A DNA stretch of 64,000 bases from Rhizobium cauense (lineage in GTDB: Bacteria; Pseudomonadota; Alphaproteobacteria; Rhizobiales; Rhizobiaceae), in assembly GCF_019511525.1 (NCBI RefSeq), contig NZ_JAEUAT010000003.1, forward strand, positions 372,001 to 436,000, read 5' to 3'. The notes under the pieces are model-generated. The model searched no databases. It had not been told where the DNA came from and saw nothing but the letters and a program-made list of their open reading frames with translations. Of this stretch, positions 28,063 through 37,282 are shown in pieces (position 1 is the first letter of the stretch; every line of letters starts with the position of its first letter). The position numbers and the translations under genes were made by a program.

Positions 28063-28808
28063 ATGCGTATATTTCTTGTCCGCCACGGTGAATCACTGGG
28101 CAACATCAATGAGCAGGCCTACCGGCAGTTTGGCGATCATAACGTTCCCCTGACACAATGGGGGTACCAACAGGCACTCGTGGCCGGACGGGCACTGGCA
28201 GACTATGTCGCTGAGTTGCGCCGACTTGAGACGCCCAAACTACGCGTCTGGTATTCTCCCTATCTGAGAACACGGCAAAGCAAGGACGCATTGCTCGAAG
28301 CCCTGCCTTTGAATGGATCGAAGAGGTTAGGGAAGACTATTTGTTGCGCGAGCAGGATTTTGGGCTCTTCACCGAGATCTACGACCATGCAGAACGCAAG
28401 CAGAAATTTCCGGACGAATTCGAGAAATGGGCGAGACTGCGCAGCACCAGTGGAAAGTTCTATGCAAGGCCACCAGATGGTGAAAGCAGGGCCGATGTCG
28501 CCCAACGAGTGCGTTTGTTTCTTCAAACCGTGATGAATGACTTAACCAAGGCCGAAAACGACCTGGTCATCGTCGGTCACGGCGTCACGAACAGAGCATT
28601 CGAAATGAACTTTCTGCGCCACACGGTGGATTGGTTCGAGCGTTCCGACAATCCCGGCAATTCAGACGTCACATTGATCGAGCCGGCCCAACAAGGCGGC
28701 CACCGAGCAGTCCTCCTCCATAAGGCAAGGGACCGCATGCCTGGCGACAACGAACTCCGCGATGCGCATGGATCCCAGCTGACGATTGCGCCGAAAGCCG
28801 GACAATAG
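28063..28808 (+). pseudogene. Histidine phosphatase (phosphoglycerate mutase-like), frameshifted
   Basis: The first part begins MRIFLVRHGESLGN with the RHG catalytic motif (His8) and runs to QSKDALLEALP. The protein then continues in another frame as AFEWIEEVREDYLLREQDFG, GKFYARPPDGESRADVAQRV and VIVGHGVTNRAF, which holds the second catalytic His. The frame changes around 28303-28310. Together they make a normal length (about 245 residues) with all catalytic residues, so only one base change separates this from an intact enzyme. Members hydrolyse phosphate esters of varied substrates. Confidence 0.75.
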
Positions 28809-28843
28809 CCCGGGATCCATGCTAGTGAGCGCAAGGGGTGCGA

Positions 28844-29179
28844 CTATTCTCCTTGGGGCGCCAGGCCACACTCCATGACGGCGGGTTCGTCCTTGACGCT
28901 CGCCCTGATGCGCAGCTCCCAGCCCGAACCCAGCTGGAAGCCATGCGCTCGCAGCATGTCGACAACTTTCGGACAGTCAGCGGGACTGTCGTAGTGGCCC
29001 GCTAGCGAGACCTCGATAATCGTCTGGTCTGCATCGACAGAGCAATTACCATTCAGCCCGGTATTTTGGAGGAAGGAGCACACAGCCCTGGCGCGCTCGA
29101 AGCCTCCGCCATCTTCGGATGCCACAGGTGACCCCGCCGCGATGACGGCGGCCTCAATCAAGGATATGAAGGATCGCAT
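28844..29179 (-). CDS. Hypothetical protein
   Basis: 111 residues from ATG 29179, chosen because GGAGACAACG precedes it; ATG 29191 and longer versions are possible. I recognise no family. It has a hydrophobic start (SFISLIEAAVIAAGSPVA) that is weak as a signal peptide, four Cys residues, and a beta-strand-like end (GSGWELRIRASVKDEPAV). It is convergent with the phosphatase remnant. Confidence 0.45.
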   Translation of the reverse strand: MRSFISLIEAAVIAAGSPVASEDGGGFERARAVCSFLQNTGLNGNCSVDADQTIIEVSLAGHYDSPADCPKVVDMLRAHGFQLGSGWELRIRASVKDEPAVMECGLAPQGE

Positions 29180-29518
29180 CGTTGTCTCCATGGAGGGAGG
29201 CTCGCACACCGGTTGCCACGATGCCTTGAGCCTCCCCTCGTCCTTCCAGGAGATGGAGGATGAAGTGGACATAGGCCCCGAAACTGGATGGGAAAGAGGC
29301 ATTAAAGCTCGAGATTGACGATTTTCTGCGCGGCTGCAACGAACGATCGTATTGCAGCAAATTCAAGCGCCTAGAAAGTGCAGTTAGAGGCCCCCGGATG
29401 AAATTTTTTCAAACAGGGTGTCGAATTTACCTAACGTCATACGTTCCTTGTCTGGGCGGCGGGTACTGTTGCAAGATCCGTCGCATTGTACCGTCGAAAA
29501 ACAGAGGAGGATCCTGCG

Positions 29519-30223
29519 ATGGATGTGCGCAACCTTGTTTCAGCAACGGAACTGGCAAGACGAAATGGCCTCAGCTTTCCAAACGAGAGCCCGGAATACA
29601 GGCAAGCTCGTGATGACCTGCTCGCAGAGGAAATCGAACTGCGCCGGCATATCGAACAGGTTGCCGAAAAGCGCCGTGCGCTACCTCCAGGCGGACAGGT
29701 GATTAAGGCCTACCGCTTCCAGGGTCCGGACGGCGAGGTCACCTTAGGTCATTTGTTCGGAGATAAGCCTACGTTGGTGGTCTACAGCTTCATGTACGGG
29801 CCGCAGCGCGAGAGACCATGCCCGATGTGTACGTCGATGCTGTCGGCGCTTGACGGAGAGATGCCGGATATCCATCAGCAGGTCGCCTTCGCCGTTGTCG
29901 CGCGTTCGCCGATCGATCGACTCCTGGCTTTCAAGAAGGAGCGCGGTTGGAATCACCTGCCTCTATACCACGACATTACTGATGAGTTCAGCCGGGACTA
30001 TCATGCGATTGGACCTGATGGCAGTGACGATGCGGCCTACAATGTCTTCACGATGAAGGACAGTACGATCCGGCACTTCTGGAACCCAGAAATGGGGCAA
30101 GCGACAGCCGATCCGGGCCAGGATCCCCGCGGCGCCCCTGACTTTATGCCACTATGGACCGTGCTCGACACAACACCGGAAGGGCGCCCGCCCACCTGGT
30201 ATCCCAGCCTGTCCTACAAGTAA
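29519..30223 (+). CDS. DUF899 thioredoxin-like protein
   Basis: A 234-residue protein of the DUF899 family: helical N-terminus (EYRQARDDLLAEEIELRRHI), then the thioredoxin-like core FQGPDGEVTLGHLFGDKPTL and VVYSFMYGPQRERPCPMCTS, whose CPMC resembles a redox-active pair, and FWNPEMGQATADPGQDPRGA near the end. The biochemical function is not established. Start ATG 29519 follows AGAGGAGG; a longer frame upstream is discounted. It stands alone, convergent with agpT. Confidence 0.85.
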   Translation: MDVRNLVSATELARRNGLSFPNESPEYRQARDDLLAEEIELRRHIEQVAEKRRALPPGGQVIKAYRFQGPDGEVTLGHLFGDKPTLVVYSFMYGPQRERPCPMCTSMLSALDGEMPDIHQQVAFAVVARSPIDRLLAFKKERGWNHLPLYHDITDEFSRDYHAIGPDGSDDAAYNVFTMKDSTIRHFWNPEMGQATADPGQDPRGAPDFMPLWTVLDTTPEGRPPTWYPSLSYK

Positions 30224-30248
30224 CAAGAGGAACCAACATATGTGAGCG

Positions 30249-31139
30249 TCAGTGCGATTTGCCGACGCTCGCATACATGCCTGTCGTACGAAATTCGGTC
30301 GGGTTGGTGCCGTAGACACGCCGAAACACCTTGGAGAAATAGTTTGCGTCTTCGAAGCCCGATCGAATTGCGACTTCCTTCACGGGCATGTTGGCCGTTT
30401 TTGTTAAAAGCTTCACCGCGCGCTTCAACCGTTTCTGCAACACGAATTCGGCTGGTGGCAATCCTTCATTGGCGGCGAACATGCGCGAGAAATGTGCTCT
30501 GCTCAAGCCAGCAACCCGCGCAAGATCCTCGACGGGTAGGGGGCGTTCAAGGTTGGCCATGATATAGTCGATGACGTGCTGCATCGTCCGATATTCTTCA
30601 CTGAACACCGGGTGCGACCCAAAAACGTCGTCGTAAAGTGCCATCGCCGCCTCGTAGGCAATTGCGGACGCAAGTCCCGGCGTCTCACCACCAGTAATCA
30701 GTCGCAAGCTGCAATCAGCAAGGTGCTCGATCGTCTTTGGTTGAAGCTTCAGAATTGGTCCCGTCACAGCGAGGATCGATCGGTGGATGCGCAACGCCTC
30801 TTCGCCATTCATCGAAATCCAGAAGAATTCCCAGCGATCGCCATCCTCCAGCCAATAGCGATGATTGTGCGGAACGAGGACCAAAAGCGTCTCGCCTTCC
30901 CTCACACGAAGCTGCCGATTCTCGTATCTGAGGTTTCCCGCGCCCCCAATCGTGTGCTGCAGAACGGTAAAGGGCGTCTGCCCGCGCTTGCGGCCATCCC
31001 AGTCGTAGGTCGCATTCTCGCGGATTTCATAGCCAGTACTTGTCGGCATGGTGTGCAAGCTCTGCCGGCCACGCGGTAGCGACACCGTCCGCATCACAGG
31101 GCCGTTGTCAATCAATTTCTGCAGCACAGAATTACCCAT
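30249..31139 (-). CDS. agpT: AraC-family activator of alpha-galactoside genes
   Basis: 296 residues: an N-terminal cupin-like ligand domain (about 60-160, NLRYENRQLRVREGETLLVL, PHNHRYWLEDGDRWEFFW) and a C-terminal AraC double helix-turn-helix (about 195-290, VEDLARVAGLSRAHFSRMFA then KEVAIRSGFEDANYFSKVFR). It diverges from agaL1. In S. meliloti the AraC-like AgpT is needed to induce the agp genes; the same position and domain plan support the name. Start ATG 31139 was preferred over a 54-codon upstream extension. An 11-bp direct repeat lies just upstream. Confidence 0.85.
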   Translation of the reverse strand: MGNSVLQKLIDNGPVMRTVSLPRGRQSLHTMPTSTGYEIRENATYDWDGRKRGQTPFTVLQHTIGGAGNLRYENRQLRVREGETLLVLVPHNHRYWLEDGDRWEFFWISMNGEEALRIHRSILAVTGPILKLQPKTIEHLADCSLRLITGGETPGLASAIAYEAAMALYDDVFGSHPVFSEEYRTMQHVIDYIMANLERPLPVEDLARVAGLSRAHFSRMFAANEGLPPAEFVLQKRLKRAVKLLTKTANMPVKEVAIRSGFEDANYFSKVFRRVYGTNPTEFRTTGMYASVGKSH

Positions 31140-31141
31140 GA

Positions 31142-31187
31142 AAGCATAATCCTTCTCTGGCGACCTCGAAAAATTTAAGCATAATCC
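31142..31187. promoter_or_regulatory. Direct repeat in the agpT/agaL1 divergent promoter
   Basis: AAGCATAATCC occurs at 31142-31152 and again at 31177-31187, 35 bp apart. AraC-type activators bind pairs of direct half-sites, so this is a candidate AgpT operator. The first copy overlaps the agpT ribosome-binding region and would suit autoregulation. Confidence 0.45.
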
Positions 31188-31341
31188 GCCCTCAAGAGAG
31201 AGAACACCGCCAGCACCGAGGAGCGGCGGGGAGGAGAATAAGCCGGATTTCTGGCCTTTTTTGGCGTCGAGCGCAAGCCCGCGTCCTATTCTTCTTCTCA
31301 TCGCTCAGCGCCTGCAAATTGATCGCATAGAGGCAAGGATT

Positions 31342-32808
31342 ATGAGTTTCAAAATCGCTATCATCGGCGCAGGCAGCGTCGGATTCACGAAAAAACTGTT
31401 TACCGACATCCTCTGCGTGCCCGAGTTTCAGGACGTCGAGTTCGCCCTCACTGACATGAGCGAACACAATCTGCAGATGATCAAGCAGATCCTCGACACC
31501 ATCGTCGCCTCCAACAAACTGCCAACCAAGGTCAGTGCCACGACCAATCGCCGCGAGGCGCTGACTGGCGCGCGCTACATCATCAGCTGCGTGCGCGTTG
31601 GTGGCTTGGAGGCCTATGCGGACGACATCCGCATTCCACTAAAATACGGCATCGACCAATGTGTTGGCGATACGATATGCGCAGGCGGCATTCTCTACGG
31701 ACAGCGCAATATTCCCGTCATCCTTGACTTCTGCAAGGACATCCGCAAGGTCGCCGAACCTGGTGCCAAGTTCCTGAACTATGCCAACCCGATGGCCATG
31801 AACACATGGGCGGCAATCGAGTACGGCAAGGTCGATACTGTGGGTCTTTGCCACGGTGTTCAGCACGGCGCCGAACAGATCGCCGAAGTGCTTGGCGCCA
31901 AGTCTGCGAACGAACTCGACTACATATGCTCGGGGATCAACCATCAGACCTGGTTCGTCGATCTGAAGCTCAACGGTCGAAAGATCGGCAAGGACGAGCT
32001 GATCGCCGCCTTCGAAGCACACCCAGTGTTCTCGCAACAGGAAAAGCTCCGGATCGATGTCTTGAAGCGGTTCGGCGTTTATTCCACGGAGAGCAATGGC
32101 CATCTGTCCGAATACCTGCCCTGGTACCGCAAGCGCCCGGACGAAATCACCAAGTGGATTGACATGTCCGACTGGATCCACGGCGAAACTGGCGGTTACC
32201 TCAGGCATTCGACAGAGACCCGCAACTGGTTCGAAACCGAGTTCCCGCAGTTCCTGGAGTCGGCGACCAAGCCGATCGATCGCGCCAAGCGCTCGAACGA
32301 ACATGCGAGCCATATTCTCGAAGCACTTGAGACAGGTCGCGTCTACCGCGGACATTTCAATCTTAAGAACAATGGCGTCATCACGAACCTGCCGTCGGAC
32401 GCCATCATCGAGTCTCCCGGCTTCGTCGACCGTTTCGGCATCAACATGGTCTCCGGTATCACCATCCCGGAAGCCTGCGCTGCGACCTGCATCGCATCCA
32501 TCAATGTCCAGCGCATGTCGGTTCATGCCGCGATCAGCGGCGATATCGACCTCTTGAAGCTCGCCGTACTGCACGACCCGCTTGTCGGCGCAGTCGCCAC
32601 TCCTGAGGAGGTCTGGCAGATGGTCGACGAGATGGTCGTCGCCCAGGCCCGGTGGTTGCCGCAATACGCCGATGCGGTCCCAGCCGCCAAGGAGCGTCTG
32701 GCGAAGTCGACCGTCAAGACCCGTGAATGGGCTGGTGCAGCGCGCCGTAACGTTCGCTCGATCGACGAGCTGCGCGCCGAAAAGGCGGCGCTCAAACAGG
32801 CTGTCTGA
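31342..32808 (+). CDS. agaL1: Alpha-galactosidase, GH4 (first copy)
   Basis: A 488-residue cytosolic NAD- and metal-dependent GH4 glycosidase that splits melibiose, raffinose and similar alpha-galactosides by an oxidation-elimination mechanism. The NAD loop IIGAGSVGFTKKL opens the protein; NYANPMAMNTWA (about 150), GLCHGVQHG with metal-ligand Cys (about 172) and GINHQTWF with the ligand His (about 205) are the catalytic block. Start ATG 31342 follows AGGCAAGGATT. It is the first gene of the agp operon and divergent from agpT. Confidence 0.93.
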   Translation: MSFKIAIIGAGSVGFTKKLFTDILCVPEFQDVEFALTDMSEHNLQMIKQILDTIVASNKLPTKVSATTNRREALTGARYIISCVRVGGLEAYADDIRIPLKYGIDQCVGDTICAGGILYGQRNIPVILDFCKDIRKVAEPGAKFLNYANPMAMNTWAAIEYGKVDTVGLCHGVQHGAEQIAEVLGAKSANELDYICSGINHQTWFVDLKLNGRKIGKDELIAAFEAHPVFSQQEKLRIDVLKRFGVYSTESNGHLSEYLPWYRKRPDEITKWIDMSDWIHGETGGYLRHSTETRNWFETEFPQFLESATKPIDRAKRSNEHASHILEALETGRVYRGHFNLKNNGVITNLPSDAIIESPGFVDRFGINMVSGITIPEACAATCIASINVQRMSVHAAISGDIDLLKLAVLHDPLVGAVATPEEVWQMVDEMVVAQARWLPQYADAVPAAKERLAKSTVKTREWAGAARRNVRSIDELRAEKAALKQAV

Positions 32809-32818
32809 GTTCCCGGAG

Positions 32819-32867
32819 GACGGGTGGCGATGGGGTCCCGGGAGTGACCACATCGCCCTAAGCCCGT
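32819..32867 (+). other. Intercistronic hairpin, agaL1-agpA
   Basis: GACGGG-T-GGCGATG can pair with CATCGCC-CTAA-GCCCGTC around a 16-nt loop. It sits just ahead of the binding-protein gene and may protect its mRNA. Confidence 0.5.
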
Positions 32868-32929
32868 CGCCGGATCGTTTGAGGAGAAGCGGGGCTGCCT
32901 GAGGCACCCTGAAGCAAGAGGGAGAAACG

Positions 32930-35017
32930 ATGAGAAACTATCGCAACATTGGCATCATGGCCGGACTGGCGCTCAGCGTCTCCGTTTCGGCCCTTAGTGC
33001 CTACGCATCAGAGCCGACCAATCCGCCCGCTCCGCCGCAATTTCCGGCTGAGGGCAAGATCAAGTACGTCTCGAGAGACTCCATCGAGGAGTTCAAAGCG
33101 CTTCCTGCATACAATGAACCGGATTGGGTGAAGAAGAACTTCGTCGACGCCGGCAAGCTTCCGCCGGTAAAGGATCGCCTGCCCAAGGAGCCGCTCGTCT
33201 TCAAGACCGAGAACATGGTCGACGGAATAGGCGTCTACGGCGACACCCTCCGTCACGTTATCGGCGGCCGGCCCGAAGGCTGGAACTACGGCGCTGGCCA
33301 GACACAGGGCTGGGGCGGTATCGACATTGGTCTTTCGGAATGCCTGACCCGCACGGCACCACTCTTCCAGGTGGAGGCCAAGGACACCGAACCGCTTCCA
33401 AACCTCGCAAAGAGCTGGGATTGGTCGCAGGACGGTCACAAGCTGACGATGCACCTTGTTGAAGGTGCGAAATGGTCTGATGGGGTTCCGTTTACCGCTG
33501 ACGACATCATGTTCTACTGGGAAGACGAGGTCATCGACCCGAACGTCTCGCCGCTCGGCGGTGGCGCGTCGCCTGAAGCCTTCGGAGAGGGCACGACACT
33601 CAGGAAGATCGACGACTATACGGTGGAATGGACGTTCAAGGACGCCTTCCCGAAGCAGTATCTCTACACGATGGCCTACCCGAGCTTCTGCCCTGGCCCG
33701 TCGCACATCCTGAAGCCGCAGCATCCGAAGTATTCGAAGAACACCTACGACCAGTTCAAGAATGCTTTCCCCCCGGAATACATGAATATGCCGGTCATGG
33801 GTGCCTGGGTCCCTGTCGAGTACCGTCCTGACGACATCATCGTGATGCGCCGCAATCCTTACTACTGGAAGGTCGACGAGAAGGGCAACCAGCTGCCTTA
33901 CCTCAACGAACTGCACTACAAGCTGTCGACCTGGGCAGATCGTGACGTGCAGGCCGTTGCCGGATCGGGTGACATTTCCAACCTCGAGCAGCCGGAAAAC
34001 TTCGTGGCGTCGTTGAAGCGCGCTGCCGAGAAAACCGCACCGGCTCGTCTCGCCTTTGGTCCCCGCCTGATCGGCTATAACCTGCGCATGAACCTGTCCG
34101 CGAACGGCTGGGGTGATCCTGACGCACGGGGCCAGGCGATCCGCGAACTCAACCGCAACGAGGACTTCCGCAAGGCAATTACCATGGGTCTCGACCGCAA
34201 GGCGATCGGCGACTCCCTGGTGAAGGGTCCATTCACGGCGATTTATCCCGGTGGCATCTCGTCCGGTACAAGCTTCTACGATCGCAACTCTGTGGTCTAT
34301 TACCCCTTCGACCTGAAGGGCGCCAAGGAATTGCTTGCAAAGGCTGGACTTAAGGACTCGGATGGAGACGGGTTTGTCAACTTCCCGGCCAACACGGAAG
34401 GCGGCAAGAACGTCGAGATCGTACTCCTCGTCAACAACGGCTACGCGACCGACAAGAGCCTCGCCGAAGGCGTCATCGGACAAATGGAGAAGCTTGGGAT
34501 CAAGGTCATTCTCAATGCCTTGGATGGACCAAAGCGTGACGATGCCCACTATGCCGGCCGCTTCGACTGGCTGATCCAGCGCAGTTCGCCCGAACTTGCA
34601 TCGGTTGTGCAGAACACCGAGCAGCTTGCGCCGGTCGGCCCACGCACCAGCTGGCAGCACCGCGCTGGCAAGGACGGCAAGGTTGACCTGATGCCTTACG
34701 AAGAAAAGCTCGTCGACATCGTCACGAAGTTCCAGGCTAGCCAGGACAACAACGAGCGTGTCGAGCTCATGAAGCAGTACCAGAAGGTTGCAACCGAAAA
34801 TGTCGATACCGTCGGCCTTACGGAGTATCCGGGTGCGCTGATCATCAACAAGCGCTTCTCGAACGTGCCTCAAGGTACCCCGATCTTCATGTTCAACTGG
34901 GCTGAAGACTCCGTCATCCGCGAACGTCTGTGGGTGGCCGCCGACAAGCAGGGCAAATACGAGCTGTTCCCGGAACAGTTGCCCGGCAAGCCCGGCGAAA
35001 AGGGCCCGATCAACTAA
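32930..35017 (+). CDS. agpA: Alpha-galactoside ABC transporter substrate-binding protein
   Basis: A 695-residue periplasmic binding protein of the peptide/nickel (SBP family 5) type, exported by a Sec leader (MAGLALSVSVSALSAYASE). The body includes LSECLTRTAPLFQVEAKDTE and PLPNLAKSWDWSQDGHKLTM, the SBP5 hallmark, plus GVPFTADDIMFYWEDEV. At nearly 700 residues it is longer than Opp/Dpp proteins and matches AgpA, the rhizobial exception in which a peptide-type protein binds melibiose and raffinose. Its place between agaL1 and the permeases supports this. Confidence 0.92.
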   Translation: MRNYRNIGIMAGLALSVSVSALSAYASEPTNPPAPPQFPAEGKIKYVSRDSIEEFKALPAYNEPDWVKKNFVDAGKLPPVKDRLPKEPLVFKTENMVDGIGVYGDTLRHVIGGRPEGWNYGAGQTQGWGGIDIGLSECLTRTAPLFQVEAKDTEPLPNLAKSWDWSQDGHKLTMHLVEGAKWSDGVPFTADDIMFYWEDEVIDPNVSPLGGGASPEAFGEGTTLRKIDDYTVEWTFKDAFPKQYLYTMAYPSFCPGPSHILKPQHPKYSKNTYDQFKNAFPPEYMNMPVMGAWVPVEYRPDDIIVMRRNPYYWKVDEKGNQLPYLNELHYKLSTWADRDVQAVAGSGDISNLEQPENFVASLKRAAEKTAPARLAFGPRLIGYNLRMNLSANGWGDPDARGQAIRELNRNEDFRKAITMGLDRKAIGDSLVKGPFTAIYPGGISSGTSFYDRNSVVYYPFDLKGAKELLAKAGLKDSDGDGFVNFPANTEGGKNVEIVLLVNNGYATDKSLAEGVIGQMEKLGIKVILNALDGPKRDDAHYAGRFDWLIQRSSPELASVVQNTEQLAPVGPRTSWQHRAGKDGKVDLMPYEEKLVDIVTKFQASQDNNERVELMKQYQKVATENVDTVGLTEYPGALIINKRFSNVPQGTPIFMFNWAEDSVIRERLWVAADKQGKYELFPEQLPGKPGEKGPIN

Positions 35018-35040
35018 GAGCTCCCTCCCAACCGAGCACT

Positions 35041-35065
35041 CCGGTCGCGCGTGAAGCGCGGCCGG
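35041..35065 (+). other. Intercistronic hairpin, agpA-agpB
   Basis: CCGGTCGCGC pairs with GCGCGGCCGG (one G-U pair) around GTGAA, 24 bp after the agpA stop. There is no T tract, so a 3' stabiliser or partial terminator is likely. Confidence 0.6.
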
Positions 35066-35129
35066 GCAATATCAACAAGCCGGCCGCACCGACAGGCGCG
35101 ACTGGCGGCAAGGAGAAGCGAACCGTCCG

Positions 35130-36137
35130 ATGTTACGATTCCTGCTCGTGCGCATAGCCTCTGCGATACCTGTCCTCATCATTTTGAGCATCGTGACCTT
35201 CGCGATCATACAGGCTCCGCCCGGTGACTATGCCGACTACATCCGGTCTCAGCTGATCAATCAGAGTGGCGCCTCGTTTGCTCAGGCAGACGCACAGGCT
35301 CAGGCCTACCGTGTCGCCCACGGGCTCGATCAGCCGATGGTCATCCAATACTTCAACTGGATCAAGGGCATCGTAACCCAAGGCGATTTCGGCCATAGCA
35401 TGTTCTACAACAAGCCGGTCGCCGATGTCGTGGCCGAGCGATTGCCGCGCACACTCGCGCTGGCGCTCGTCTGCCACATCTTCGCCTCGGTGCTTGGCAT
35501 CGGCTTTGGAATCTGGGCCGCCACGCGCCAGTACAGCTGGATCGACAGCCTGCTCTCGGGCGTTTCCTTCCTTGGGATGACGGTGCCGCGCTTTCTGATG
35601 GCGCTCATTATCGTCTACCTGCTTGTCTTCCAATTCAACGTCTCGGAAATCGGCAGCTTCTTCTCGCCACAGTATGGCGGTGCTCCCTGGTCCTGGGCGA
35701 AATTCGTCGACCTCGTCAGCCATGTGTGGCCCGTGGTCGCCATCGCGACCTTCGGTGGCCTCGCCTACAACATGCGCGTCATGCGGGGCAATTTGCTGGA
35801 TACCCTGAATGCGCAATATGTCGAAACGGCACGCGCCAAGGGCCTGTCGGGCGGCGCAGTAGTGATGCGCCATGCGGTGCCGAACGCACTGCATCCGCTC
35901 GTCATGTACCAGGGCGTGGTACTCCCCTACATGCTGACCGGCGAAATCGAGACTGCCATCATCTTCTCACTCCCGACTGTCGGGCCGGCGATCGTTGGCT
36001 CCATGGCAATCGGCGACGTCTATGTGACGGCAACGTTCATGATGGTTCTTTCCGCGACACTCATCGTTGGCAACATCATCGCCGACATGCTGCTTGCCTT
36101 GCTGGACCCGCGCGTCCGCCAGTACGGAGGAGCCTGA
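35130..36137 (+). CDS. agpB: Alpha-galactoside ABC transporter permease (DppB type)
   Basis: A 335-residue inner-membrane protein with six hydrophobic segments, the first at 10-28 (ASAIPVLIILSIVTFAIIQ). EAA-loop sequence YVETARAKGLSGGAVVMRHA (about 230) and the periplasmic insert after the first helix are typical of DppB/OppB permeases. It is 112 bp after agpA and 1 bp before agpC. Confidence 0.92.
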   Translation: MLRFLLVRIASAIPVLIILSIVTFAIIQAPPGDYADYIRSQLINQSGASFAQADAQAQAYRVAHGLDQPMVIQYFNWIKGIVTQGDFGHSMFYNKPVADVVAERLPRTLALALVCHIFASVLGIGFGIWAATRQYSWIDSLLSGVSFLGMTVPRFLMALIIVYLLVFQFNVSEIGSFFSPQYGGAPWSWAKFVDLVSHVWPVVAIATFGGLAYNMRVMRGNLLDTLNAQYVETARAKGLSGGAVVMRHAVPNALHPLVMYQGVVLPYMLTGEIETAIIFSLPTVGPAIVGSMAIGDVYVTATFMMVLSATLIVGNIIADMLLALLDPRVRQYGGA

Positions 36138-36138
36138 C

Positions 36139-37272
36139 ATGCTCGCCTTTGATTCCGCTCCACCACCGCCACACGAAGACACGGTCAAGAACGCCCCACA
36201 TGGCAACGAGAGCTACCTTTCGCTTGTCTGGCGCCGGCTGAGACGCTCCTGGACCGGCATGATGGGCCTGATCCTCGTCGGTCTGCTTCTCCTGATGGCA
36301 GTCTTCGCCGATTTCTTCGCACCGATGGACCCCAAGGCAACAGACGTCGGTTTCGCGCCGCCACAGATGATCAGCTTTCACGACAAGGACGGCAATTTCA
36401 CCTATCCGCCCCGCGTCTATGCGCTTGGAGAATCCGAGGAGCTAGACCCGGTGACCTTCCAGCCAATCGTCGGTCCCGATTACGAAAATCCGCGTATGCT
36501 CGGCTTTTTCGTAAAGGGTTCGGAATACAGGGTTTTTGGTCTGATACCTGCCAGCCGCCACTTCTTCGGTACAATCGACGGTCAGCCGGTCCATTTCCTC
36601 GGAACCGACAAGTTTGGCCGTGATATCCTCTCGCGGGCAATCATCGGTTCTCGCATCTCGCTGATGATCGCGCTGACCGTCGTGTTTATCGTCACGATTG
36701 TCGGCACCACCGTCGGCATGGTCTCCGGCTACTTCGGTGGGACGTTCGATGCATGGGTACAGCGCTTTGTGGAGATCGTTCTGGCCTTCCCGCAATTGCC
36801 ACTTTATCTGGCTCTGACGTCGCTCATCCCCGTCACCGCGCCGACCAACGTATTTCTCGCCTTTGTCATCGTCGTGATGTCCGCACTCGGCTGGGCGCAG
36901 ATGTCGCGCGAGGTCCGCGGAAAAACGTTGGCGCTTGCAAGGATCGACTATGTCCGCGCGGCGATGGCGGTTGGCGCAACCGACCGACGCATCATCTTCC
37001 AGCACATTTTTCCGAACGTAATGAGCCATGTGATTGTTGCGGTCACCCTGCATATCCCAAGCGTCGTGCTCTTGGAATCGTTCCTGGGTTTTCTCGGCTT
37101 TGCCGTGAAGCCGCCGCTGATTTCCTGGGGACTGATGCTGCAGGATACCGCCAATTACTCCGTCATCGGGACCTATCCCTGGATCCTTACGCCAGTCGGC
37201 TTCGTGCTGCTCACCGTCTTCGCGTTTAACGCGTTGGGTGATGGTCTGCGCGACGCGGTCGATCCTTACTGA
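36139..37272 (+). CDS. agpC: Alpha-galactoside ABC transporter permease (DppC type)
   Basis: A 377-residue DppC/OppC-like permease. A cytoplasmic N-terminus carries LVWRRLRRSWTGMMGLILVG, the family start. A long periplasmic insert (about 60-150) follows the first membrane helix, and the EAA loop is YVRAAMAVGATDRRIIFQHI. The longer-than-usual insert is shared with the large AgpA partner and may fit it. Start ATG 36139 follows GGAGGAG. Confidence 0.9.
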   Translation: MLAFDSAPPPPHEDTVKNAPHGNESYLSLVWRRLRRSWTGMMGLILVGLLLLMAVFADFFAPMDPKATDVGFAPPQMISFHDKDGNFTYPPRVYALGESEELDPVTFQPIVGPDYENPRMLGFFVKGSEYRVFGLIPASRHFFGTIDGQPVHFLGTDKFGRDILSRAIIGSRISLMIALTVVFIVTIVGTTVGMVSGYFGGTFDAWVQRFVEIVLAFPQLPLYLALTSLIPVTAPTNVFLAFVIVVMSALGWAQMSREVRGKTLALARIDYVRAAMAVGATDRRIIFQHIFPNVMSHVIVAVTLHIPSVVLLESFLGFLGFAVKPPLISWGLMLQDTANYSVIGTYPWILTPVGFVLLTVFAFNALGDGLRDAVDPY

Positions 37273-37282
37273 GGTATTGAAG

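Noticed and set aside
31639..32907. 422-codon open frame antisense to agaL1
   Set aside because: Long only because of high third-position G+C in the real gene; composition is Asp/Val/Gly-rich nonsense and no domain is visible.
33008..34873. 621-codon open frame antisense to agpA
   Set aside because: A shadow of the binding-protein gene; no ribosome site, no recognisable domain.
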